Shown here piece after piece: positions 36,241 to 43,917 of a stretch of 64,000 nt of DNA (within the stretch, counting starts at the first letter, position 1; each line of letters begins with the position of its first letter). The notes beneath the pieces are model-generated. The model saw only the letters and a program-made list of their open reading frames with translations. It did not search any database and was not told the DNA's origin. This stretch comes from Methylobacterium mesophilicum (GTDB taxonomy: Bacteria > Pseudomonadota > Alphaproteobacteria > Rhizobiales > Beijerinckiaceae), in the NCBI RefSeq assembly GCF_022179445.1, contig NZ_BPQU01000010.1:82068-146067 (forward strand), read 5' to 3'. Made by a program: the position numbers and the translations under genes.

Positions 36241-37731
36241 CAGGCTGTTGAAGAAGTCCGTGGCGTGGCCGAACCAGGGGTGATTCACTCCTTCCCGGGA
36301 GCGCTTGGGGAAGGCGGATGCGGGGTTCGGATCAGCGATCGGGGACGTTGTTCTCCTATGTGGATCTGAAGGCTCGGGTCAGTCCCGACCACCCACTGCG
36401 GACGGTCCGGCAGCTCACGGATGTGGCGCTCGCAGCGCTGAACCAGGACTTCTCTGCGCTCTACGCGGCACGGATGGGGCGTCCGTCGATCCCGCCTGCG
36501 ATGCTGCTGCGAGCGATGCTTTTGCAGGCATTCTACTCGATCCGCTCGGAACGGCAGCTGATGGAGCGGCTGGAGTTCGACCTGCTGTTCCGCTGGTTCA
36601 TAGGGCTGGGCGTCGACGATTCGGCCTGGGATCATTCGAGCTTCAGCAAGAACCGGGACCGGCTGCTGGACGGCGAGATCGCTGCCAAGTTCCTGGCGGC
36701 CTCGCTGGCCCAGCCCCAGGTGAAGCGGCCCCTGTCCAGCGACCACTTCAGCGTCGACGGCACGCTGATCGAGGCCTGGGCCTCGATGAAGAGTTCCAAG
36801 CCCAAGGGTCGAAGCGGAGATCAAGCACCGCCGCCAGCCGACGGGCGCAACACCGAGGTCGACTTCAAGGGTCAGAAGCTTTGAAACGGGACGCACACAA
36901 GCACCACCGATCCCGAAGCCAGGCTCTATCGTAAAGGCCCGGGCATGGAGGCCAAGCTCTGCTTCATCGGCCACGCCCTGATAGAGAACCGCTCGGCCCT
37001 CATCGTGGACACCTTTCTGACGTGCGCAGACGGTCACGCCGAGCGCATCGCCGCGCTGGCGATGATCGAGCCGAGGGCGGACCGGCCCAAGGCCACCTCA
37101 CTGGGCGCCGACAAGGCCTACGACGCGGAGGACTTCGTCAACGAGCTGAAGTCGATGAACGTGCGAGCGCACGTGGCCCAGAACACCAGCCGCCGCTCGT
37201 CCATTGATAGGCGAACCACCCGCCATGCCGGCTATGGCATGAGCCAAAAGATCCGCAAGCGCATCGAGGAGAGCTTCGGCTGGATCAAGACCGTCGGGGG
37301 TCAGCGCAAGACTCGCTTCAATGGCCGCGACAGGGTCGGATGGGCCTTCGCCTTCACGGCGGCGGCCTACAAACTGGTTCGCCTGCCCAAGCTGCTCGGA
37401 GCTCTGGCGTGAGCGTCTTGGGCAAGTGGCGGATCGTCGAGCTGCCGGGCTACGCGGACGACTACGCTGACATGGTCGAGCCGGCCTACATCCTCTTCGC
37501 GGCCACCGGCGGCGAGTTCGTCTTCGGATGCGTCACCGGGGCCTGCGTCGGTAGTGGTGATCACGCTGCCGTTGAGTTCGACTGGTCCGGGAACGACGAG
37601 ATGGACGAGGCCTGCGGCTCCGGATGGGCCGAGCTTCAGGCCAACGGCTCGCTTCTCGGCGAAATCGACTTCCACGCCGGCGACAAAATCCCCTTCATCG
37701 CCCGCCGCTGGCCGGGTTCTTCAACAGCCTG
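36241..37731 (+). mobile_element. IS5-type insertion sequence, complete, with CTAG target duplication
   Basis: Both ends can be seen. The left end starts CAGGCTGTTGAAGAA (36241-36255) and the right end is its inverse (37717-37731), giving 15-bp perfect terminal inverted repeats. The 1491-bp element is flanked by the direct repeat CTAG (36237-36240 and 37732-37735). It carries a transposase gene and a passenger gene. The intact ends and matching target duplication suggest a fairly recent insertion, though the transposase frame has a stop. Confidence 0.9.
36318..37412 (+). pseudogene. IS5-family transposase split by an in-frame TGA
   Basis: Codons 1-189 encode the N-terminal domain (LFSYVDLKARVSPDHPLRTVR, MLLRAMLLQAFYSIRSERQL, SVDGTLIEAWAS with the first catalytic Asp). 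A TGA at about 36885 interrupts the frame, after which reading continues in the same frame with STTDPEARLYRKG, ADKAYDAEDFV (second Asp) and RKRIEESFGWIKTVGG (catalytic Glu), ending at 37412. The total of 365 codons is normal for the family. The single stop (probably Ser or Arg codon to TGA) should make it inactive unless it is read through. Confidence 0.85.
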
Positions 37732-37735
37732 CTAG
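37409..37735 (+). CDS. IS passenger protein of unknown function
   Basis: The 108-residue product starts at GTG 37409, overlapping the transposase stop by four bases, and reads VLGKWRIVELPGYADDY, then FDWSGNDEMDEACGSGW. It resembles small hypothetical proteins found as passengers in IS5-type elements and alone in plasmids. It is acidic and without signal or membrane segments. Its last codons lie in the right inverted repeat and its stop codon TAG is supplied by the CTAG target duplication (37733-37735). Function unknown. Confidence 0.7.
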   Translation: MSVLGKWRIVELPGYADDYADMVEPAYILFAATGGEFVFGCVTGACVGSGDHAAVEFDWSGNDEMDEACGSGWAELQANGSLLGEIDFHAGDKIPFIARRWPGSSTAC

Positions 37736-38249
37736 GGCGTATCCAGCTTCACCTCAGGGATGCCCATCTCTGCCCAAACGGCCTTTCGTAAAACTGGCTT
37801 TGGAAGGAGTGGGGGCATCGCCATTGACATATGATCGCCCAGGCCCACTGCAGCGCGGCTGCCGGGTTCGGTTCCGTGGACCGCCCGCCCATCTACGCTT
37901 GCAGTTGCGGCATTATCGGTCCCACCAGGCGGTCCTACAAGAATTATTCCTACCCACCCCCTTCTCCGTTCACCCCTGAAGCGAAGTTGCCGGACGGCTG
38001 ACGAATGGCTGCTTATGGGAAGCGCCGGCGGCGGTCCGGGCGGCTGGGTTGGGTCGGTAGCAGGCCGTCCGCTTTTCCCGCGGATCTTCTCCGAAGCGGC
38101 CGTTCCGCTTACGGCCAGACTGCGCCATGCCGGATAGCCGACAGGCGCAAAACCGGTCCTTCGGCTTACCGCCTGCACGAACTCCCTATAGTCCCGTTCT
38201 GGGATCGCGGGTGGGTGGCGGCCTGTAGGGACGGGATGGGGCTGCGCGG
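37736..38249. repeat. Gene-free stretch with a dispersed repeat copy (38031-38120)
   Basis: No coding frame is convincing. At 38031-38120 is a segment with GGTCCGGGCGGCTGGGTTGG, an AGCAGG arm, TCCGCTTTT and CCGAAGCGGCCGTTCCGCTT, closely matching the segment at 55214-55290 and more loosely 12744-12800. The downstream 140 bases are the upstream region of the ImmA/IrrE gene. Confidence 0.55.
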
Positions 38250-39140
38250 ATGCCGATCAGCAGGATGGACCTCGTAGACGCGGCATCGCCGGAGGCGCTC
38301 GTCAAACGCATCCTACAGGCTGAGCCGAACCTTCCGGTGCCCGTGCCGATCCAAGACCTGTGCGCGCGCCTTGGCATTCTCGGAATAGAGGACCTCGACA
38401 CCGACGAGTTCGAGGGGGGCCTCGTTACCGACGCGAAGCGGTCCGAAGGCACCATCCTCGTCAAGCGTGGGGGCGAACCGCGTCGCCGCTTCACCATCGC
38501 GCATGAACTCGCCCACTTCCTGATGGCGCACCACGTCCCGGATCAATCCGGCCGGTTCATGTGCAAGAGCTCTGACCTTCTCCGCGTCACAGCGAAGGAG
38601 GGTGATCAGCGGCAGCGCAGGGAGGTCGAGGCCAATCGCTTCGCCACTCTCATGTTGATGCCCCCGCACCTGCTGCGGGGAGCCATGGCGGCCTTTCGCG
38701 AGCCCAATCTGCAGCACGTTCTCATGCTCGCGCGCGACTTCGCGGTCGGCAAGGAGGCGGCGGCTCGGGCCTACGTGCAATACCAACCCGAGAGGATCGC
38801 CATCGTCGTGGCGGGCAATGGCCGGGTGCAGCGGTGCTACCGCAGCCTCTCCTTTCCGGCCATCATCTCCGCGGTCGGCAGCCCGGTCCCGACAGGCTCG
38901 CTCTATCACAGTGGTCCACATCAGCCGAACATCGCGAGCGACATCGCCGCGTGTAGTTCCGATCTCTGGATCGACGTGAAGCGCGACCTCCGCGCGCCGT
39001 CCCTCTACGAGCAGGTTTACCTCCAGCAGAACAAGTTTGCGATGATCCTCCTGCGTCTGGAAGCTGTCCCGGAGGAGAGCGCGGAGGAACGCAGGCTGGA
39101 TGAGGGCTGGCGTCACCGTTTCCACTCGGGGCGACGGTAG
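38250..39140 (+). CDS. ImmA/IrrE-family zinc metallopeptidase
   Basis: The 296-residue protein has the zinc site HELAH (85-89, RRRFTIAHELAHFLMAHH), the second conserved segment with REVEANRFATLMLMP, and a C-terminal domain of about 110 residues. ImmA/IrrE peptidases cleave repressors of mobile elements or act in stress responses, usually with a helix-turn-helix partner. No HTH gene is adjacent here; the following small gene (39271) is the only neighbour on the strand. It could be an antitoxin-like or phage-derived regulator. Confidence 0.87.
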   Translation: MPISRMDLVDAASPEALVKRILQAEPNLPVPVPIQDLCARLGILGIEDLDTDEFEGGLVTDAKRSEGTILVKRGGEPRRRFTIAHELAHFLMAHHVPDQSGRFMCKSSDLLRVTAKEGDQRQRREVEANRFATLMLMPPHLLRGAMAAFREPNLQHVLMLARDFAVGKEAAARAYVQYQPERIAIVVAGNGRVQRCYRSLSFPAIISAVGSPVPTGSLYHSGPHQPNIASDIAACSSDLWIDVKRDLRAPSLYEQVYLQQNKFAMILLRLEAVPEESAEERRLDEGWRHRFHSGRR

Positions 39141-39270
39141 GCAAGACACAGCCCTGATGGAACAACCTCGATGGCTATAGCCTGCTGCTTCGTCAGAGCG
39201 GGCGGTACCGCCGTCCCGAGGCTGATCCGGCGCACTCCTCAGGTCGGCATAGGAGCAACGAGGGTCGTGA

Positions 39271-39522
39271 ATGGCGGGAACTGACGGCTATCTTCGGTTA
39301 GTCCTCAATCTGGCTGCGGAAGAGGACGCGTTCCTTGACCCGGTCGGGCGCGCCGAGGACGCCGAGTTGAACGCTATGGGCACCGCGTCTGTAACGTCTC
39401 CTGCGGTGTCGTTGATGATCACGAACCGTCAGCGAGCGGCGCTTCGTGAGCTTGGCTTTTCCGAAGAATCCATACGGCAGATGACGCCCGCCGAGGCGCA
39501 CGGGAAGCTTGGATTGGCCTAG
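39271..39522 (+). CDS. Small hypothetical protein with a conserved C-terminal motif
   Basis: An 83-residue protein. The second half, ITNRQRAALRELGFSEESI followed by RQMTPAEAHGKLGL, resembles a short helical motif found at the ends of many alphaproteobacterial hypothetical proteins (QKAALRE..G..EEIR.MTPAEAH-type). The first half is unrecognised. The match gives reasonable evidence that the frame is real. It lies 130 bases after ImmA/IrrE. Confidence 0.6.
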   Translation: MAGTDGYLRLVLNLAAEEDAFLDPVGRAEDAELNAMGTASVTSPAVSLMITNRQRAALRELGFSEESIRQMTPAEAHGKLGLA

Positions 39523-39843
39523 CTGTCGTCACCTGAACGCGGATCAGGCGGCTGCCGGTGGCGGCGATGGTGTCGTCGCGAAATGGGCGGTTGTCACGGC
39601 GGGGCTGAGCTACAGTTCGCCGGTCGTGGATAAGGCCGCTTGTGTGCAGAACCGGGCCACTCGAACCTCTCAAGTTTCAAACACTTGGAAGGCGCACGAA
39701 GCGGGCAAAATCAGAGATGTGCCTACGTGGGTGAGCTGGTGTTTCTCACGCGTCCGCGGCGGTGTGAAGTTGCGTCAGAAACGGGTTCGAACCGGCAGCA
39801 TGTGATTGCCGCCGGCTCGGATCGTGATTTGTCTATTGTCCCG
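39523..39843. repeat. Gene-free stretch with an IS-end-like repeat
   Basis: Positions 39600-39695 (…TTCGCCGGTCGTGGATAAGG, CCGCTTGTGTGC, then CAAGTTTCAAACACTTGG) resemble 61718-61795 (CTCGCCGGTGGCCGAGTAGG, CCGCTTGTCGGC, then TAAGTTTCAAACACTTGG), including the arms AAGTTTC/GAAAC-like core CAAGTTTCAAACACTTG. I read it as the end of a lost insertion element. No gene seen. Confidence 0.45.
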
Positions 39844-41079
39844 TCAAGCAGCAGTCCGGATCGCGGGCCGAGTGCGCTGCGGTCGTGAACGGTTGACCGG
39901 CTTGGTCGCGCTGGTGGTATCAACGGTCGGCATGTGCGTGGGTGCTGCTAATGCCTCAGCAGCGGGTGCGTATGCGGCGGCTCCCATCGCGAGTTCGAGT
40001 TCACCGTCGAGGAGCCACCAGTCCGTATAACGTCGATGAAGCGCCGCGGCTTGTGCAGGCAGGCCGGCGGCGGCCATGGCGGTGAACGCGTGCTCCAGAG
40101 TCAGCGGGATGAACGGGATCGGGCCGGCGGCCGGGTCCGTGAGCTGACGATTGTAAGTTGCCGCGGCGGCGTGTGCGAGTTGGTTGTGCGCGGGGGCGAT
40201 GAACGCGAGCGTGGCTGTGTCCGCTAGGCCGGCAGCGAGCATGGCGGCTGTGAGGGAGTGCTGGCGATAGAGCTGCTGGCAGGCTGGGCCGGTCAGGGTC
40301 GGGTCGTCGGGCGCGATGAATAGGCCCGGGGTCGTATGCGCGATCTCCGTGTGCCGCGGGTTGGGCGGTGGGGCAGGTTCATATCCGGCTTCGCTGTACT
40401 TCATCTCGATGCAAATCAGCGCCCGGGCGCCGGTGGGGGTGATGCCGCGGAGAACGATGTCGAACGCGGTTCGGTCGGCTGTGAAGCGTGGGTCGCCGCG
40501 GCCAGGGCTGTGCTCGAACAAGATGTCAGTGACCGTCGCCAGCGCGCCGGGGAACAGTTCAGCCATGAAGCGGGTGGCGAGCGTGGGGTCGGCGGTGAGC
40601 GGGCCGAACAGGTTGAAGGCCAGCGGCTGCGAGGACAGCAGGTTCGTGCGCAGGCGGCTGATGTCGTAGGCGGCGCCCGGCTCGCGGTAAGCCAGCGCCC
40701 TGGCGGCCACCGCGGCGATGGCGGGCGTCATGAAGTTGGCGCCAGTGCGGCCGGCGGCGATCGAGATGCGCGAGCCAAGGCGACGGACCCGATGTGGGTT
40801 AGCGCGGTTGAGATGAGTGCCGATCGGCAGGTCACGGTCTTCGCGCCAGAGCGCTTGTAGGAAGCGGGCCGCGGCCTTGAAGCGGTGGTCGGCGGAGACG
40901 AACACGTGGTGACGGCGGCGGGCGGCCTCGGGGATGAGGGGGAGGTGGGATGGCGGTGCGCCGAGCCCGGAGGGGTCGAGGATGGTGCGGGCGGCGTCGG
41001 CGAGTGCTGTCGGGATGCTGCGGGTGTCATGCAAGTCGCCGGTATCGGCGAGCCGCGGCAGGGGGATGCTGACGTGCAT
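39844..41079 (-). CDS. PD-(D/E)XK nuclease-superfamily protein (PGN_0703-like restriction endonuclease)
   Basis: The 411-residue protein matches the PGN_0703-type putative restriction endonucleases: NLLSSQPLAFNLFGPLTAD, then FEHSPGRGD, DRTAFDIVLRG (metal-binding Asp) and ALICIEMKYSEAGY with the E-x-K pair. The start is ATG 41079 (GAGG at about 9 bases); an upstream extension to 41313 looks non-coding. No methyltransferase is encoded nearby, so it may be a stand-alone defence nuclease or an orphan. Alanine- and proline-rich composition follows the high GC. Confidence 0.75.
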   Translation of the reverse strand: MHVSIPLPRLADTGDLHDTRSIPTALADAARTILDPSGLGAPPSHLPLIPEAARRRHHVFVSADHRFKAAARFLQALWREDRDLPIGTHLNRANPHRVRRLGSRISIAAGRTGANFMTPAIAAVAARALAYREPGAAYDISRLRTNLLSSQPLAFNLFGPLTADPTLATRFMAELFPGALATVTDILFEHSPGRGDPRFTADRTAFDIVLRGITPTGARALICIEMKYSEAGYEPAPPPNPRHTEIAHTTPGLFIAPDDPTLTGPACQQLYRQHSLTAAMLAAGLADTATLAFIAPAHNQLAHAAAATYNRQLTDPAAGPIPFIPLTLEHAFTAMAAAGLPAQAAALHRRYTDWWLLDGELELAMGAAAYAPAAEALAAPTHMPTVDTTSATKPVNRSRPQRTRPAIRTAA

Positions 41080-41673
41080 GGTCGGGTGCCTCGTGACGGC
41101 CGCGGGGGTGCGGCCGAGACGGGGTTCCCGGGAGAGGCGGAGGGATGAACAGACGCCGCGGTCGGCTGCCGCCACCGGCGTAGGGTAGGCAGGTGCGGGA
41201 GGGCGGCAGCGATCGCACGGCCAGCGAGACTTGACGGTGGGGAGCGGCGGCGGGTCTGCCCGAGGTCCAGGCGCAGGTGAAACGGGTTGGATGTGATGTA
41301 GCCGGTGGGACACGCGCTCGACACGCGCAGCCGTGCGTCAAAGCGCCGTCCGGTCACTTGGGGCCGAGACGCGCCATCAGCAGACCTTCGGGCGAAACAA
41401 CTCGAATGGCCGTGTGTGGACGCCCCATCGGATTCAAGGGGGTGTTTGAGAGATCTGTGCGCGCAGGATCAGGTGCTGCCGTGTGTCCGGCCTTTTGATG
41501 CAGCCATCCTCACGGCTGCTGGCCTGTATGGAGATCGCGGATCGGGTCCAAGTCGCTTTGGCGCGCTCGAGGCGCTTGGCCATTCACTGGTTTTCCCGAC
41601 CCCGTCTTCTGACCGTTGCGCCATACCTCTCGACTGACCTTCCCTGCCTCCCTGACGCCTCAGGCCGTGGCGA
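41080..41673. other. Intergenic region, nothing recognised
   Basis: The first 100-200 bases should hold the promoter of the nuclease gene at 39844-41079. The remainder up to the IS110 remnant has only short arginine-rich frames. No repeat or RNA signature was seen. Confidence 0.45.
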
Positions 41674-42285
41674 TCACGCCGTGGCCGGAGCTCTGTAGGA
41701 GCCGCCATGGGCCATCAAGGCCCAGACGATCCGCGCCATCTTGTTCGCCAGGGCGACGGTGATCAGCATGCGCGGCGTGCGCGACAGCATGCCGGCCAAC
41801 CATGCCCCAGCTTTATCGGGATCACGCGCCGCGACCTTGGTCGCAGAGCTCGCGCCCAGGATCAGCAACCGTCGCACGCTGCGCTCGCCCATCTTGGTCG
41901 TTCGCCCCAGCCGCTCCTTGCCGCCGCTGGAGTGTTGCCGCGGGACGAGACCGAGCCAAGCCGCAAAGTCGCGCCCGCGGCGGAAGGTACTGGCGGCCGG
42001 TGACAGAGCCACGAGTGCGGTCGCGATCATCGGGCCGACACCCGGTCTCGTCATCAGCCGCTTGGCCACGGCATCGTCCTTCGCGCGTTGGGCGATCTCG
42101 CGGTCCAGAAGCGCGATCTGTGCCTGGAGCGCCTCCAAGCTGCCCGCAATGATGGCCAGGACTGGCCGTGCCTCGGCTGGCACGTCGGATGTCGGGTCGC
42201 GGACGATCGCCACGAGCCGACGTGCCCGACACCTTGGCGAACGACGTACCCGAACTCCGTGAGGTGCCCGCGCAGTGCATTGATC
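41674..42285 (-). pseudogene. IS110-family transposase, 5'-truncated and frameshifted
   Basis: The 3' part (41674-42213) encodes the transposase_20 region: RLMTRPGVGPMIATALVAL, then FAAWLGLVPRQHSSGGKERL and GASSATKVAA, LANKMARIVWALM. Upstream, in another frame, RQLINALRGHLTEFGYVVRQG follows, the segment that normally precedes DDPTSDVPAEARPVL in IS110 proteins, so a small deletion near 42226 broke the frame. The DEDD catalytic domain is missing beyond about 42285. Inactive remnant. Confidence 0.8.
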
Positions 42286-42320
42286 AATTGACGAGCCACC
42301 CGACAGGAAGGGAAATTCGC

Positions 42321-43124
42321 TTGGTAGACCTGAATAGGCTTTACGACGTCATGGACCTGACGATGCTGAAATCCGTGAGGATCGGGGCGCTGTCCTACGA
42401 CGCGTCGCAGGCGGAACATGTCCTGCAGCGATACTGCAAGCACATCTTCGTCCTGAACGATTCCGACGATTATCCCTATTCCTTCCGCGGGAGCGGCACC
42501 GCCCTCCGCTTCGGCGACCAGCATTTCGTGTTCTGCTGCGGCCACCAGTTCCCCGACCTTGAGCCTGACGTCATCGCGATCCGGCCGGTGGTCGCCCAGG
42601 ACAAGACCATCACGGCCTCCTCGCTCCTCAGGCCCCAGGCGACGGAAGAGAACGCCGGGGACGACCTCCTGGACATGCGGGCGTTCGAGTTCGTTCCGGC
42701 GAATTACGCCATCCCCAACCTCGGCAGCGACTTCCTGTCCCTCGACGAGACCTCGCTGTGGCCGGCGGGAACGCGGAAACCGGACCGTTTCCTCGTGTTC
42801 GGCTATCCCTACGGCCGGCAAGACGTCGACTTTGATGAACGCCATGTCACTGCCCGGGTCACGAGCGTCAACGGGACCTACGAGGGACGCAGCGCCTCGC
42901 CCGGTGTGCATCGGCTGCTGATGGAACGGGTCGAGGCGTTCGACCCCGACGGGATGAGCGGTGGTCCGGTGTTCTACGTGGGCGGGACGGGAGGCGCCTT
43001 CTTCATCGGTTTCGCCGGGGTGGTCATCCGGGGGAGCGCACGGTCCGAGATCCTGCATTTCGTCGACGCGAGCGTGATCCGGAATTTCGCGGCGACCGTT
43101 CCGGCGCGGCCTCTGAGCCGCTAA
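42321..43124 (+). CDS. Trypsin-like serine peptidase
   Basis: The product (about 267 residues) has a chymotrypsin-fold triad: His75 (FCCGHQ), Asp118 (LLDMRAFEF) and Ser213 (DPDGMSGGPVF), numbered from TTG 42321. That TTG has AGGAAGGG at good spacing; the alternative ATG 42351 has a poor site. There is no signal peptide, so it acts inside the cell. It is 37 bases upstream of a GNAT gene and both converge on the SMC-nuclease operon. Intracellular trypsin-like proteins occur as sensors or effectors in several bacterial conflict systems; a link here is inference. Confidence 0.8.
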   Translation: MVDLNRLYDVMDLTMLKSVRIGALSYDASQAEHVLQRYCKHIFVLNDSDDYPYSFRGSGTALRFGDQHFVFCCGHQFPDLEPDVIAIRPVVAQDKTITASSLLRPQATEENAGDDLLDMRAFEFVPANYAIPNLGSDFLSLDETSLWPAGTRKPDRFLVFGYPYGRQDVDFDERHVTARVTSVNGTYEGRSASPGVHRLLMERVEAFDPDGMSGGPVFYVGGTGGAFFIGFAGVVIRGSARSEILHFVDASVIRNFAATVPARPLSR

Positions 43125-43161
43125 GGCGACGGCGTCGCCGTTTACGAGAGGAGCCTGGGAC

Positions 43162-43659
43162 TTGCCACCCATCACCGACCCATCGGAAGGCCTCGCCTCC
43201 TTCCAGCAGGCCCTAGCGAGGGGCGAGCTTCACCTTCAGAGGTGCGAGCTGGACCGGGATCTCCACGTCTTCCTCGACCGGCCGAACGGCGAGCTTCGGC
43301 TCACCTACGTCCGGCTCGACGGCGGTGCCGTGACGGCCTTCGCCAACTTTTCCAGCTGCGAACCGGTCGGGGGCCGTCCCTGCTTCCAGGTCGGCGTCGC
43401 CGTCCCGCCGCCTCTGCGCGGCCAGGGACGCGCGCGGGACGTGATCCGGGCGGCCATCGAAGAGTTGCGCCATGGCCTCGGCAGGAACGGCGTTCGCGAC
43501 TTCTACGTGGAGGCCATCGTCGGCGAGACGAACGTCGCGTCCCGGCGGGTCGCCGAAGCGGTCATCTCCACGGCGCCTGAGGAGGGGAAGGACGAGCGTT
43601 CCGGCGAGCCGGTCCTGCAATACCTGCTGCGCGTCGAGGATCGGCCGGCGGCGCCCTGA
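43162..43659 (+). CDS. GNAT-family acetyltransferase-like protein
   Basis: The 165-residue protein has the acetyl-CoA-binding segment FQVGVAVPPPLRGQGRARDVI (R-x-x-G-x-A type) followed by a helix, and FYVEAIVGETNVASRRVAEAV where the family has its N-x-x-S motif. The start is TTG 43162 behind AGAGGAG. It is closely spaced after the trypsin-like gene and probably co-transcribed with it. Its substrate is unknown; GNAT enzymes also act as toxins, which is worth keeping in mind in this context. Confidence 0.75.
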   Translation: MPPITDPSEGLASFQQALARGELHLQRCELDRDLHVFLDRPNGELRLTYVRLDGGAVTAFANFSSCEPVGGRPCFQVGVAVPPPLRGQGRARDVIRAAIEELRHGLGRNGVRDFYVEAIVGETNVASRRVAEAVISTAPEEGKDERSGEPVLQYLLRVEDRPAAP

Positions 43660-43917
43660 GACCCCGCGGTGCGCGAAGGCGACGGCGGGTCTTTCTTCAT
43701 CGCTTTCCCGCACTCTGCCCGCATCGGGTCAGGGGCGGCGGACATGGTCGCGAGGAAGGACGTCTGGGCGGCGGTGGACGGCATACGGGCCAAGTCCCGC
43801 GACGCCGACGGCGGGAAGCCGCGGGTGTCGGTACGCTCCGTCCGCACATACGGAAGCGATGCCGGTGGGGCCGGCGCCGGCCACGCCTGCCGGAGGCACG
43901 AGCGGGACCTCGCCACC

